A DNA stretch of 64,000 bases from Owenia fusiformis (GCA_903813345.2 CAIIXF020000008.1:21000822-21064821), one strand, 5' to 3'; counted from the stretch's first letter, positions 21,721 through 33,790 are shown. Numbers and translations are program-made. The notes: a model not told the origin generated them from the sequence alone.

Positions 21721-22688
21721 CATACTGTGGATTGATAGCTATTGTCTTCAAATGCTTTTATATTCTATACTTTTCAGTCTGATCGATATTGCTTCTTTAG
21801 GAGAGCTCTATACACTCTTTCAATTCCAGACAACTATTGATCTAGGCCTCATCAAAAATTATACGAAGTTTAAACTGGATTTTACGATGTAAATAACATT
21901 TATGAATAGTCACTGCATAAAAGATGAATACCTATTAGTTCTATTACTCATAGCACTTACATTCTAAATTCATCTTGAAAACGTTTAAATTAGCTGAACC
22001 AATATTGTGGAAAAAACATCAAGAACATATTAACTTTTATCATGCTTGCTTATTTTTCTAAGGGCCAAAAATGATATGAAAAAGTCACTCCACCAAGTGG
22101 TGATTGGACCCGCGACCCCAGTACCGACTGACCCTTCCATATCAACACTGCTTATATATATCATTGCTGCCATTTCTGACTTATATGCCCAGTTTCCTGG
22201 ACCCAATATTACTTTTACCTGTCTTTCCAGGTTGTCAATCACTCTGTTCATAATGTCAAATGGTCTTTCCCACGAGCCATTCTGCTAAGGAGAAAGTACT
22301 GGTTAATGAAAACACAGAGTTAAATCCTGCGCTAAAATAAGGGCTGATGTGAAAAAGTCAGTCCAACCTAATGAGGAATGAACCCATTGTTTGGCACTGG
22401 CATGCAAGGGGTTTGTTTTGTTTTAACTAAATGATACTCTTAAATCTTCCCTTTATATCAGTTAAACATTTCTAAAGTCTCATGGCATTTATATTCAATG
22501 AGCATCTTCATACAACAAATTCTTACACACTCATCATATACATAACTGTACATAGATTTCAACACATTGAGTCATCATGACCCTGAGCTTGTGTTATCTA
22601 AGACACTTTATAATTTATGTTTTACTGTGCAACACATACTACACAGCATAGCAGTGAAACAGGCAGTCTAAAATTGAGCAACTAAGCC
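21721..22688. other. Intergenic stretch between divergent TLR and ABM-like genes
   Basis: This is the presumed upstream region of both flanking genes, which are transcribed away from each other. It holds two related words, ATGAAAAAGTCACTCCACC (22074) and GTGAAAAAGTCAGTCCAACC (22349), about 275 bases apart, suggesting an old repeat. No promoter motif can be assigned with confidence. The sense and antisense ORFs at 22030-22288 have no recognisable domain. Confidence 0.5.
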
Positions 22689-24367
22689 ATGCCTGCATTA
22701 TTCATAGAAGCCTGGCTAACATACAAGGATGAGGCAACCTTTAAAGATGGACAACCTATACTTGACAACTATATATGTTTAATCCTTAGAAATAGGCCTG
22801 GTGTATGTTATGCACATATGGCTAAAGAATCAAGTACATTAACTGCACATGAAATAGCTGTAAGTGATGTTTGTTAAGGCCAGGGTCACGGTGCATGTTC
22901 GGAATTTTTCTGCATTTCTCAATTGAGTCACATGGTATTTTTCAAATTTGAATCACTTAAAAGAGGTTTTAAGGCAAATGGTCCAAAAGTGCATTTCGTG
23001 AGACCTATGGACATGAAAAATATTTTCACAGAGATTAAATAGTCTCATCAGAGCGAGACACATTTGGACATATACAAATTTTTATCACAATTCCACACAG
23101 TAAACAGATTCAATAATTTTCTAGGTTTACGACAGTGTTGAAACTTTCCTGGATCATGTAGAGGTTGATACCAAAACTGAGGAAGGGAAACTTGCTCTGT
23201 CGATGATATCCAAGATTACTGTACAAATAACAGGTAAGCATTTATCTTCTATCATTTATTCATAAAGGTAAAGTCCTTTCAAATGTTCTATATCTCCTAC
23301 ATAAGGTTAACCATTGACTACAAACTCTAGAAAGTGTTAAAAAAAAGTAAAGTATACTCAGTGATCTCCCCAGCATTAAATCAAGTGGATCAGATGCAGC
23401 ACCCACCTGAGATTTTGAAAATAGGCTTGCATCCACCTGAAAATCCATTTGCACCCACCTGAAAATCCATTTGTACCCACTAGAAAATGAGAAAAATCAT
23501 GAAAAATTGGCATATTTTGACCAATTTTGGTCTGCATTGTGAAAATGAGAATTTTGCACCCACTTGAGAAAAAAACCTGGGGAGATCACTGATACTTATA
23601 CAAAGAAGAAGTTCTTATTATGGATATTTCAAATGTTATTTGAGCAAATTGGGTTCCAGTTTTTGTGTCACCCTGTATATTCACACACATTATTTTGACC
23701 TGACTGACTATACATGATCCAGAGTACTAGTAACCAATCTTTGTCAGTATATATTTTACTTTCCTTTATCTATAGATGGCAAACCAAATGCACAGATTGA
23801 TACACCCCCTTGTGACTATTAAAAACATATAATAAAAACATACAATACTTATATTCAGGTGATTCTTCTGAGAAGCTAAAGAAGGCTGTAGAACCATACA
23901 AAGGTGAACTTGTCCGTGCACTAACAAAGGGTTATATACTTCATGAAGATGCACTCTGGTGTGATCCAGCTACAGATGGCAAACCATTGAGGCTTCATCT
24001 TGTGATACTCACAGATCAACAGGAGCAAGTCCTTGAGAAGTTAGATGCCCTGGTGACTTCTACCAACAATGGTGTTGTAACACTTGCTATTCAAGCATTT
24101 GATGATGAACAGAAAGGCATGGTTGTTGAAGTACATGAAGTCTGTTCAAGCAATGCTGCATTGGCAAAGCATATAAGCAGTGATGGTGTTCAAAGTGCTA
24201 TAACTTACATCAAGGCTATAGCAAACGAAATGCAGTGCATAATGTATGGTGATGTTCTTGAGGAGACAATCGGCAGACTTAATGGCCTGGGGTTGAATGC
24301 TAAACAAGGAGAAACATATTGTGGGAAACTGATTAATCCACAATATTTATCATCATATCAGAAATAA
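22689..24367 (+). CDS. Three-exon gene for a two-domain ABM-like (dimeric alpha-beta barrel) protein
   Basis: Exons 22689-22859, 23125-23233 and 23859-24367 join in frame (phase 0, then phase 1) through consensus sites: GCT|GTAAGT, TTTTCTAG|GTTTAC, ACAG|GTAAGC and TATTCAG|GTGATT. They encode 262 residues. Residues ~30-75 contain RPGVCYAHMAKESS and HEIAVYDSVETFLDHVE. That spacing resembles the antibiotic-biosynthesis-monooxygenase (ABM) fold, where a strand ending in E-x-Y/W is followed by a helix with A/F-x-x-H. Residues ~145-240 look like a second copy (LHLVILTDQQEQVLEKL, VEVHEVCSSNAALAKHI). No signal peptide or TM is seen, so it is probably cytosolic. Enzymatic activity is not shown by the sequence. 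The ATG at 22689 is the first in the open frame; an upstream non-coding exon is possible. Exon structure is well supported, the fold assignment moderately. Confidence 0.8.
22876..22960. repeat. Single repeat end in intron 1
   Basis: TAAGGCCAGGGTCACGGTGC, just inside intron 1 of the ABM-like gene, resembles the inverted CACCCTGGCCTTA at 18476. Only one end is seen in the intron, so this is probably a decayed MITE fragment. Confidence 0.35.
23359..23591. mobile_element. hAT-like MITE in intron 2 of the ABM-like gene
   Basis: Perfect 15-bp inverted ends, CAGTGATCTCCCCAG (23359-23373) and CTGGGGAGATCACTG (23577-23591). ATACT lies next to both ends, off by one base, which is compatible with a decayed target-site duplication. 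Inside, GCACCCACCTGAAAATCCATTTG recurs as three diverged tandem words. Non-coding. Confidence 0.8.
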
Positions 24368-24420
24368 TGATACTTTATTATAAATAGTACTGTGGGTACT
24401 GGGCTCACATGAACATTTAA

Positions 24421-24700
24421 TTTTTTTTGAAAATGTGACTTCTAGTTTGGGGAGCTTCCCAATAGACCCTATGTTATAAAATCACAATAAGTGATATATC
24501 TTTTCTTGTATTTGACAGGTAACATTTACTTTTACTGGACATATTTTAATTTGCATAACTATTAGATATAAGGGAGATATGAAAATTGAACCACTAAAAC
24601 AGATAAATATTTTAGTTAAAGGGAATTTTCTACTATACTCGCCATGCTATCTGACCCGAACAAGCCACCTGGTGGTGGAACTGGTAACTACCTAACTCTC
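24421..24700 (-). mobile_element. Dispersed repeat D, copy 1
   Basis: The ~280-bp sequence from TGAAAATGTGACTTCTAG to CACCTGGTGGTGGAACTGGTAACTACC is present inverted at 43009-43287. Shared landmarks are GGGGAGCTTCCCAATAGACCC, CCAGTAAA and GACCCGAAC.AGCCACCTGG. It lies directly 3' of the ABM-like gene, possibly within its 3' UTR. Class unknown; non-coding. Confidence 0.65.
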
Positions 24701-24746
24701 ATCTAAATTATTAGTGGAACTACAGTATAGGCTCTTGGTTCAGAAC

Positions 24747-24884
24747 AATCAAGCCATTGACACGACAAAATGTCACCACCTTGTAAGTTATTACAAATTG
24801 TTACAGACACAGAACGAAACCAAACTCCAACCACTGAACTCTGAATGCCGAACACCATCCACAAAAAAGATGTAGACTATAACA
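24747..24884 (+). mobile_element. Hairpin-ended short element (family A), copy 5
   Basis: AATCAAGCCATTGACACGAC plus AAAATGTCACCACC, then TTGTTACAGACACAGAAC, GAATGCCGAACACCATCCAC and GTAGACTATAACAA. The terminal hairpin is missing. Confidence 0.65.
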
Positions 24885-26168
24885 AACATACATGTACATC
24901 CATATTTTCACACATTTTGATCCTTTAACATACACAAACACAATTTGTTTCTAAAATCTGAAAATGGTAGTAAGCTAGTATGTCATGGGCTGGTCAAGTA
25001 TACAATTATGGCAGCAAATTTTAATCAAGTGACATAAGTGATTGAAAGTGTAACTTATTCTGAAAATTCACTGTTTTGTTCAATGACATTTCTATCCTTT
25101 TGTATTGCAGTATGTGGATTTTAGAGACAAAAAATAAACTTCATGTATGTATTATAAAATATTATCGCTACTTTGTTTCTTTCTATATGAATTTTTGGAC
25201 AGTTAAGCAAAAACTTACAGATCCAAAATGGGCTGAAAAAAGGAAAGCGTGTCATCTATCACTGAATTAGAATCATGTATACTTTTAATGATTCATTTAT
25301 TGATAGATGTCACTTCAGGCATATTCTAAAATCTTAGAGATAATAACATCAATCTGTCGCCATGTCTGTTATTACTAAAATTCCATTTATGAATAACAAA
25401 TAATCACCAATTTTGATGTGAGACTTATTAAATATCAACAAAACTCACAGTTGTACAAACAATGCACTGAAGTAATATCTATAATCAAGTGAAACTTAAA
25501 TAATTTGTAAGGGTTTCATAAGCCAATATAAATAGAGCGCATACAGAGTAATGGATAAGAGATTTAAACTTTATATAGCACATAGCAGTGCACTTATATG
25601 CTTCTAAGTTATTCAGTCCAAACTTTTAGCAGGTTTCTCTATGTACTACTAAGAAGTAATAAAAGGGCAAAGTTGAAGGCCTAAAAGTAAATTTTGAGGA
25701 AGTCGTGAGAATCATGACTAATGTATTTTATATGATTTCTGGAGGAGAGACGGGTACTAATAATCACCTGTAAGTAACAGAATGAACTGAATAAGACACA
25801 TGATAAACAGATTAGTAACTAGATAAATCTACATGTATATCAGGTATTTGACAGTAAAGGTCAGATATACTACACATTGCAGACATACAAGTATATCAGA
25901 GAGGCAAATTGGACTTGATGTCCCCATATAAACAGGCCATCATTGTACACAGAGTAATTAATAATATATATGTACATATAATTGGCCAATATTGGTCACA
26001 TGTGTTTTGTAGAACTAAAATAGCTGCCTCGGGTAACATATTATATACTATAGTTCATGTCAAACAGCTTATACGACAGATCTTATTGTTTGCACAGGAG
26101 TTCAGCATAACCACACAGTATAAATTGTATAAAGCCTTAATATAACAAACTTATTGCATTTTCTTCAG
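24885..26168. other. Upstream region of the MFS gene, gene-free
   Basis: No ORF with a recognisable domain. A strong 3' splice site, TTGCATTTTCTTCAG at about 26154-26168, sits 94 bases before the MFS start codon. This suggests a 5' UTR intron whose upstream exon lies somewhere in this stretch or beyond. Confidence 0.5.
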
Positions 26169-26262
26169 CGTGTAGGGGCTCTTGACTTGATCAACACTAT
26201 TATTGATATTCAAAGACAGACCGACTGGACTTTGATGATCATAGACATACTCTGATTTAAAA

Positions 26263-27660
26263 ATGCAACGAAAACCACTACATTCCGCAGATATGAATGG
26301 AAAAAAGGATTCCACTCAAAATTCAGAAAAGCCATCTGAAGGAAAAATGGACAAAATGATTTATGTTGTGTTCTTTGGCCTGCTGATTGATTTATTGGCA
26401 TTCACAATGATCCTTCCCTTGTTGCCGTCACTCCTAGACTACTATGGGCAAGATGGAAAAGACGGGCTTTACAACTCGCTCAAAGATTCCGTACACGGAT
26501 TCCGACAACTGGTTGGCGCTCCTGATATCCCGAGATGGAATTCTGTATTATTCGGTGGAATTTTGGGATCAATGTTTTCGCTGCTACAATTTGTGACATC
26601 ACCCGTTTATGGAGCAGCGTCGGACGTATATGGACGTAAACCTGTCCTTTTGCTCAATATGCTTGGGATTGCCTTATCCTATGCATTGTGGGCAATATCG
26701 AATAATTTCACCATGTTCGTCATTGCTCGAATAGTAGGCGGCATAAGTAAAGGAAATGTGAGTTTAAGTACTGCTGTCGTCACTGATGTTTCCACACGTA
26801 AAACCAGGGGACGTGGTATGGCGATGGTCGGTATTGCGTTCTCCATAGGATTCCTTATAGGACCACTGATCGGAGCTTATTTTGCCAAAAGGGTACGGGA
26901 ACAAGAAGAACTATTTTTCCTAGGTCCTGCCCTATTCGCATTAACATTAGCCATTATTGACATTGTGTTTATTGCAGTATGTTTCAAAGAGACTCTACCT
27001 GCTGAAAAGAGGGCATCTTCAATGGCAAGTAGCGTACAAGAGGTCTCCTATCTTATCAACCCTGTGTCATTATTCAATTTCTCTGCCGTGCAAACCAATA
27101 CACCCCAGGACTTAAAAGCCATGCGTCAAATAGGAGGAGTATATTTTGCCTACCTGTTGTTGTATTCCGGGCTTGAGTTCACGCTTACATTCCTCACTCA
27201 TAACACATTCAACTACGATAGCATGCAGCAGGGTAAAATGTTCTTCTTCATCGGTATCATCATGGCAGTCGTCCAAGGTGGCTACATCAGACGTCTTAAA
27301 CCAGGAACTGAAAAGAAAATTGCAGTGAGAGGCTTTGTGTTGCTCATCCCCGCATTTATATTAATAGGATACGCAAGCTCTACTGCCATATTATATACAG
27401 GATTGGCGTTATTCTCATTTGCCTCAGCCACAGTTGTGCCATGTCTAACAACTCTCATCTCAAGTTATGGCACTGAGGACCAAAAGGGTGTCATTCTGGG
27501 TATATTCCGGTCACTGGGGGCACTGGCCAGGGCTATAGGCCCAATGGTAGCTTCCACAATATATTGGTCAGTTGGTCCTTTCATATGTTACACAGTTGGT
27601 GGGTTGCTTCTTGCTTTACCACTTATATTTTTATTAAAAATTAAAATTAAGACAACATAA
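26263..27660 (+). CDS. MFS transporter, MFSD10 (tetracycline transporter-like) type
   Basis: A 465-residue polytopic membrane protein of the major facilitator superfamily, in one uninterrupted exon. TM1 (about 34-56) carries LLIDLLAFTMILPLLPSLLDYY, typical of MFSD10-like proteins. MFS motif A between TM2 and TM3 reads GAASDVYGRKPVLLL (about 117-131). GISKGNVSLSTAVVTDVS and GRGMAMVGIAFSIGFLIGPLIGA match the TM4/TM5 segments of this group. The C-terminal half keeps EFTLTFLTHNTFNY, GTEDQKGVILGIFRSLGALARAIGP and a lysine-rich end (KIKIKTT). Length fits the family (about 450-460). MFSD10 is described as an organic-anion efflux carrier; the substrate here is unknown. The start is the first ATG after an in-frame TAG at 26242. 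An intron-free CDS contrasts with the multi-exon vertebrate gene as I recall it, so it may be a retrocopy or show intron loss, but it is intact. Symbol withheld because paralogues are close. Confidence 0.85.
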   Translation: MQRKPLHSADMNGKKDSTQNSEKPSEGKMDKMIYVVFFGLLIDLLAFTMILPLLPSLLDYYGQDGKDGLYNSLKDSVHGFRQLVGAPDIPRWNSVLFGGILGSMFSLLQFVTSPVYGAASDVYGRKPVLLLNMLGIALSYALWAISNNFTMFVIARIVGGISKGNVSLSTAVVTDVSTRKTRGRGMAMVGIAFSIGFLIGPLIGAYFAKRVREQEELFFLGPALFALTLAIIDIVFIAVCFKETLPAEKRASSMASSVQEVSYLINPVSLFNFSAVQTNTPQDLKAMRQIGGVYFAYLLLYSGLEFTLTFLTHNTFNYDSMQQGKMFFFIGIIMAVVQGGYIRRLKPGTEKKIAVRGFVLLIPAFILIGYASSTAILYTGLALFSFASATVVPCLTTLISSYGTEDQKGVILGIFRSLGALARAIGPMVASTIYWSVGPFICYTVGGLLLALPLIFLLKIKIKTT

Positions 27661-28446
27661 TGTGAGATTCATAAACGTTCTACATGACAAACAGCAACCA
27701 GTCAAAACTTAACGCATACATCAAGTTTCATGAACCCCCTCCTCCCGTAATAATATTCCTCATCATAGGTCAGGGGGTTGGGAACTGAGGCATAATGTCT
27801 ACTCCTAATTTATGTATGTGTCCCCTTTTTCGCTACATTGAGATGTAATAGACTTATGTATTCCAATTCAGGGATAGTACTAAGGTCAATGTTCCCATGT
27901 ACACAAAACCAATGCTAAAGATAGGGAGAGGGGGTTATGTTTTGAGGAACCAGCTTTTAAATTCAAAATTCAATTAATTCTCTCAATTACATGTTTGGGG
28001 ATAGTAGGCATTGACCGATTAATGCATTGCCAGTCCCTTTTTGGAGGGAAAAAGTTAAATAAAAAGTGACCTATATAATTTCAAAGTGACTCTAGAAATG
28101 TGCAAATATAATCTTTTAAAAGGAATGTGCAAATAATAAATATATGGATATGTGAGTAGCTCATAAAATGTACATGACATCTAAATATGATCCTACCTTT
28201 CCATGACAGTTGCGACACATGTGGTGATTGTGACAAACTGTGATTGTGATTCACCATTATTGTGACTCACTATAATATTGTGACAGACTGTATCATGTAT
28301 GACAGTATGATGATTGTGAGGAAACGCAGCATTCTGGAAATCAATCAATGGTTTAAATATGCTTCTTTTTGTAATTATTGAATGTATCACCAAAAATGTA
28401 TGTTAGATTTTGCATGCAGGGTGATGGCTGTAATTTAGATTTATTC

Positions 28447-28452
28447 AATAAA
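28447..28452 (+). terminator. Probable polyadenylation signal of the MFS gene
   Basis: AATAAA at 28447-28452, followed ~35 bases later by a GT-rich run (ATGTGTTTGTTTATTT). It would give a 3' UTR of ~800 bases. The 3' UTR interval includes TGATTGTGA-type short repeats at 28220-28320. Confidence 0.5.
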
Positions 28453-28474
28453 ATTATATTATATTTTCAAATCT

Positions 28475-29721
28475 ATTAAATATGTGTTTGTTTATTTACA
28501 AAACTGAATGAGGTTTCAGTATGGTTTCCAAATCTCCCAATAAATGAAAATTAAATTGGTGGTCTGAGTACAGCAATATGGATAAAATGGTTGGTTTTCC
28601 ATATCAGGGTCAATCAGAACTTGAGAAAGACTGGTAAATGTATGCAATTATAACTCTTGCATCAAGTCCCTGGTTCCCTCCCAAATATACTTTCCTGGCC
28701 ACAGAGAGTTAAAGAATGGGGGGAGGGGCAACTAAAATACTTAAATTATACACTTTGAATTGATTAGCATTCACTGCATCAGCATTTTCTAATAATCACT
28801 ATTAGATCTATTAAATACTAAGTAAGTAATAAAACTACAATATAAACCAGGACACAGTAATATGTATTCATGCTTAACCATCAATCAAATGCTACCCTTT
28901 GCATTTGTTTGACTTCACAGACTCTGACAGAGAGCTTTGTTTGTATACACACTTACTCTCCTCTGGGCTCAGGATAATCATATGCTGCACTACCCTTTGC
29001 ATAGGATTTTGGACTTTTATGGCAGTTCAAATGTGAAGAGAACTGTACTATTGGCAGAAAATCGAAATCAACAAACCATTTCTTTTTTAAAGAGTGCAGA
29101 TGGAGTCAAGTTATTGTGAAGGGTAACCATATATGAAACAATCAACATTTTATCAGCAGTCATATAACACATCTCCATCTACATTTGTTATATTAATTTG
29201 CAAATAAGCCTATTCTTTAGCAAATATAACATATCAAATATCTTGTTTATTCAGAAAACTTCATAAGTTTCAAGATATTGAATTCTATTGTTACAATCTA
29301 ACAGTTTGATTGAACCCATAGGCATGTGACACATTGCTGTTATTTCAAGTGACATTAAAAATAATTATTAGTAATATAAATTAGAAACACATTTATGATT
29401 GTTATTTTCTTTATTGATTCAATCAATGATATCATGCTACATGAGATTGTGGGTATATTCCGCAGAATGGATAACTTATGTTTTGGTTAATAATTTTTTA
29501 CAAGCCACATTGTAGTTATCGATATGATAAGAATCAGTATTTTAATTTTACATGACTGATTTAGATCAAACTTATGAATTTGAACACCTGCTACTTAATA
29601 TCTCAGTTTCGACCATGACAATTTTTTATTTCTATAATTGGTTTAATATTCATACCACATACAATCACAAATGGCAACTTAGACTCTTAAACCAAATTAT
29701 CAAATTCCAAGATATCAGTAT
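28475..29721. other. Gene-free stretch
   Basis: AT-rich intergenic DNA. I see no coding ORF, RNA gene or inverted-repeat element. Confidence 0.5.
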
Positions 29722-30528
29722 CAGGGGCGTAGCCAGCAAATGTCAAGGGGGTGCAAATGTCAAGGGAGTTTGCATCATCGCAAGCGAAGTGAGCCCCAAA
29801 AAACAGAATTTTTTTAAATTTACATTGTATATGGTGCATTCTAAGCATTTCAAACTATAATGTGTTAAGTTTTTTAAAGGAATTCTGAGCAATAGGAATA
29901 ACAAAATATTGCTTCTGGGACGAGATCAAACAACTTTGTCATATTCTTTGCCCAACCTATTAACAATCAACACAAGTATACATACCATATCTCAGCAGAT
30001 ATGGGACAAATTCATAAAAATATTGTTTTGAGCAATAAAATCATCAATTATAAACCAGAAGTGTGCTCTCTGATGTCGGCGTGGAAATATTTCAATTCTT
30101 TCAAATTTTGCCGTGGATTCAATTTTAAATGCTTCTAAATGAACTTCAAATGCTTACTATGACTTCTATTTGTAATGTTTTGACTTCCCTGATTCATAAA
30201 AAGAACATAATCACCATTTACTCGACTCGAAAATTCACTTCCCGTTCATCTTAATAAGATGAGCTGGAAGTTGTCGTGAACACCTTTCAAAATATGGCTC
30301 TTCAAGGTTCAATAGAAAACTTTGAATGGACCTTCATGCATATTTCGAAAATAGAATTATAGAGAAGGTTTTAATTTAAACCATGAAATCGACTCTAAAG
30401 CCATTTTATCGGTTCTGAAGTACAGTGTGCCTTGAACAAAATACACAAAATTGCCTTTTTATTTTTTTGTTGGGGTGGGGGTTTGGGATCGCACCATTGC
30501 TCCCCCTAGTTACACCCATGAGTCTCAA
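29722..30528. mobile_element. ~0.8-kb element with GGGGCGTAGCCAG-type ends (family C)
   Basis: It begins CAGGGGCGTAGCCAGCAAATG, with GTCAAGGGGGTGCAAAT, and ends GCACCATTGCTCCCCCTAGTTACACCCATGAG, which is approximately the inverted complement. The ~0.75-kb interior has no coding region. The ends are degenerate, so it is old. It is longer than the related element at 3110-3362. Confidence 0.5.
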
Positions 30529-31144
30529 ACATAAAATTATATCTTAGAGATGAACCACTCCCCTGGGCAGTGTTTTTCTTCATGTCAATTCATGTCAGAT
30601 ATTTTTACCTAGTACTTTCAAAATTCTTGCAAAATGATACACGTGTATTAAAAATTTCAAGAGATTTGTTTGTGAAACATATGTCGAGTGCATTGAACTC
30701 TCAATGTCTAGCCAAATTGATAACTTATAATTTCACTTCTTAAAAAATACATCAATTATAATTGTTTATCAATATCTATACCAGACATGTTCTTATAGAC
30801 ATATATCAAGACTACTCTATGCACCTCTGCATGTACTCATTAAGGTAGGCACTAAGGCAGGGTAGACTGAATATTAAGGAGGCTATTACATGAAAATATG
30901 AAACAATTTCTAAAATTCTACTTCCTTTTGTTGCTTGTCATCGAAAATATCAATTGCAATTCATTATTTATATATTTTCAGGGGTTCCAAAAAACAACAC
31001 GCAATCCAGACTATTTTCTCTGGTTCTAGGTTTTTGGTTTGAGGAATTTCACAACTGTTTCCATGGAAATAATAATTTCCAATAATTTGCCTGTCAGTGT
31101 AATTCTTATTCATTTCACTTGTTGCGAGAAATTACAATTAAATT
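30529..31144. other. Gene-free stretch
   Basis: No ORF with recognisable features and no clear repeat. Confidence 0.45.
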
Positions 31145-31333
31145 CTGTAGCCAGGATTTGCCAAGGGGGTTCACTTTTTAAAAATTCCAGGGGGGTCACT
31201 TTTGACAACTTTGGCCAAAAGATGACTAAATCCACTTGAAAAGTGCTCAGAATGATGAAGAACTTTGTGATTTTGAAATAATTTTTGGTCAGGGAAGGGG
31301 TACAAGTCCCCCCCACCCTGGCTACAGGCCTGC
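31145..31333. mobile_element. Family B MITE-like element, copy 4
   Basis: Left CTGTAGCCAGGATTTGCC (outermost bases lost), the shared interior GGGGGTTCACTTTTT and AAAAGTGCTCAGAATGATG, and a good right end CCTGGCTACAGGCCTG at 31318-31333. The two long minus-strand ORFs here come entirely from the element. Confidence 0.75.
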
Positions 31334-31581
31334 ATATGTAGACTTTCATTCTGACAACATGCCATGAACAAAAAGTCTCAGTATTTCCATTCTGCCTAAC
31401 TTAAGTTTATAAAGGACTAATTGTGGTTATTACATGTATGTACATGTGTACTTCTGAAAATTAAATTAATCAGCACACATTAATTGCTAAATAACTATAC
31501 CTTCACCAGAACAAAGTAATAAATTTAAGGTACAATCAAGTTAACAAATGAAACCACTGTGTTTGACAGGCTTCTACCCTT

Positions 31582-31726
31582 AAAGGCATTAACATGACAA
31601 AATAAGAAGTTATAAGAAGTTGTAAGAATTTGTTACAGACGCCGAACCCCAAAGTGCCTAACATCATACACAAAAAAGTTGGAGACCATAACAATATCGA
31701 ACAACTTCTAGCTGGTGGTGACATTC
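31582..31726 (+). mobile_element. Hairpin-ended short element (family A), copy 6
   Basis: AAAGGCATTAACATGACAAAAT at the left, then TTATAAGAAGTTGTAAGAATTTGTTACAGACGCCGAA, AAAAAGTTGGAGACCATAACAAT and the end CTAGCTGGTGGTGACAT. The TAAGAAGTTGTAAGAA..TTGTTACAGACGCC part closely matches the segment right of the satellite at 49900-49940. Confidence 0.7.
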
Positions 31727-32624
31727 TAAAAATAATTTGCATAAGCATTCACAATCGTGAGATTGGGTAACCATATACTTGAACTCATTTGTCAATGATA
31801 TACAACTCATCAACCAATATGTTCTTTACCATCCCAAATGCATCTTCCAAACTAAAAAGATTGGAGATATGAAATAATGTTAGTTATTTAAGATCAAAGT
31901 GCAAAATTTCTGTAATCTCTGCAAGATAGATATTATATTCACATTTATTGAAAACATTTTTCAAATGTATGTGTGATATTATGATCTACATAGACCACTA
32001 CTGCGACGCCATCTTTCTGTCAACAAAGTGCCTATATTGGTTCACAATACAGAGAACACTTGATCAGCCCCTATTTTTAAAATTAAATGATTTATGACTA
32101 AATAATTGTAAAGTCACCATCATTATTGATTGATTAAATGAAGCATCATACATGAAACAATGCAAGACCTACATTTATCAAGAACATCTTTATATTAATC
32201 ACTTGGTGAATCATAATAAACATCCAAATAACATCAAGGACAGCACCATTGTTGAGGCAGGCTCCTCGGAATGTAATTAATATTGAATACTTCTCCTTGG
32301 TTTCAGGTGCATCTTTATAATTATAAATTATAAGATTGCATTCCAACATTTTTGCTTATTTTTGAAATATTTGAACTTGTAAAGCAATGTTATACTTGTT
32401 GTATTAACTACAGTATGCAAGGAATCGATGAACTCAGTTACTATTGCTTAATAGTTGGGATCTTCACCCCCAATATTTACAACACCAGAGGGCAGCATTT
32501 CCACATTCATCAAAAGGACTCCATGGAAGACATGAGACAGTGAATGGTGTGCCATACTCTTAGAAATTTCTTGGTAGCTTTAACAATGAACATAATTCAG
32601 CACAGATTAAGATGTAAAAGAACT
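31727..32624. other. Gene-free stretch
   Basis: No coding region with recognisable features is seen. Confidence 0.45.
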
Positions 32625-33110
32625 GTTATTACTTCATTTTAAAATATCATTAAGATATAAGTGTTCAGAACTGACAGTTGTGAGTAGGAAAGTTAGCAAT
32701 GTAAACAATCGCTTTGTCACACTATCCCTTAAAAAGTAAACAAAATTCAACAATGTACATTTACATCTCTAAGTTATAATTTATAAATAAGATTCTAAGA
32801 AATGCCCATAGAATAATTTAAGGTAAAAAGTATTCACAAAATGAAACTTAAAGTTTGGAATTTCAAATGAATAGGTATATAATTGAAAGCCTAGCTGAAA
32901 ATACATATTGGACATAATATAAAACTCTTGAAATCCTGTTCAACTGCAAACATTTCAGGTAAGTTATAAGAAATAAATAATAACAATGACGTAATATTAT
33001 GTTAACAGAAACTTTCTGATTTAATTTACATTGTACTTTTAATTCTTGGAGAGCTTGTAAAACTACATGCACATTCTGCTTTCAAAAAGTACAACAACAT
33101 GTCTGTCACC
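32625..33110 (+). repeat. Duplicated segment upstream of vWA copy 1
   Basis: This ~480-bp stretch is similar to 45255-45700. Shared words include ATTTTAAAATA.CATT, TTGTCAC.ACA.C, CACAAAATGAAAC, CTAGCTGAAA.T, CCTGTTCAACTGC.AACAT.TC, AATAATGACGTAAT and ATTCTGCTTTCAAA. Both copies keep a perfect splice donor CAG|GTAAGTTATA (32956-32968; 45582-45594), so the segment may hold a 5' untranslated exon of the downstream gene. The exon itself is inference. Confidence 0.65.
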
Positions 33111-33456
33111 TCAGGAGAATTTACCTGCTCAGTATATATATGGGCAGTACATACTACATTAAATTGTATACTTAGTATAGTATATTGTACAGAATACACA
33201 AATCCTCACTTTTATTTATGCAAATATGTCAATTATCTCAGTTGTTCATTTATAGATTTGTTATTAATTTGATGTATTTTGGTATCAGTTAAGAAGTTAT
33301 ACCAGTAAAAATACACAAAATAAAAAGTTTTGAAATTTTTGTTCTGAGCATGTCAATGATGGCTGTATTTTGTGGACAATTCAGATTCTTCAGTTGATAT
33401 AAGGGAAGGCACCAGTTTTGTATCATCCAGTATGTTTTCTTTAATCAAGATCTTTA

Positions 33457-33790
33457 TCAGGGTTCCCACCAGAAAATTTTTAGACCCAGGATTTTTCAGT
33501 GTATCGTAACTATACTCCTCCCCCATGTGAGATCAGAGATATCCTATTTAGTTTTACTTTTTAAAATACTACTTAAGATTATCTTCCTATTTTAATTACA
33601 ATATACATTTCTAAAAGGTTATTGACTTCCTATTCCTTGTCTGTATCCAGTTTAATGTATTTTTTCAAGAGTTTAATCACAAATAATGTGACAAAAATGT
33701 AAAATTAGACTCTGGAAAAACACTTTAGACTTCTGAAAAGCTATTAGACTCTGGACAAGAGGGTCTCAATACACTAGACTCCAAACAGAT
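33457..33790 (+). mobile_element. Element E with CAGGGTTCCCACCAG end, left-end copy
   Basis: CAGGGTTCCCACCAG begins the element. The body (ATGTGAGATCAGAGATATCCTATT, TTCCTATTCCTTGT, GTATCCAGTTT.ATGTATTTT, CAAGAGTTT) is shared in the same orientation with 37122-37422, which instead preserves the right end CTAGTGAGAACCCTGCA. Together the two copies define inverted CAGGGTTCYCAC ends. They flank vWA copy 1 on both sides. Confidence 0.65.
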
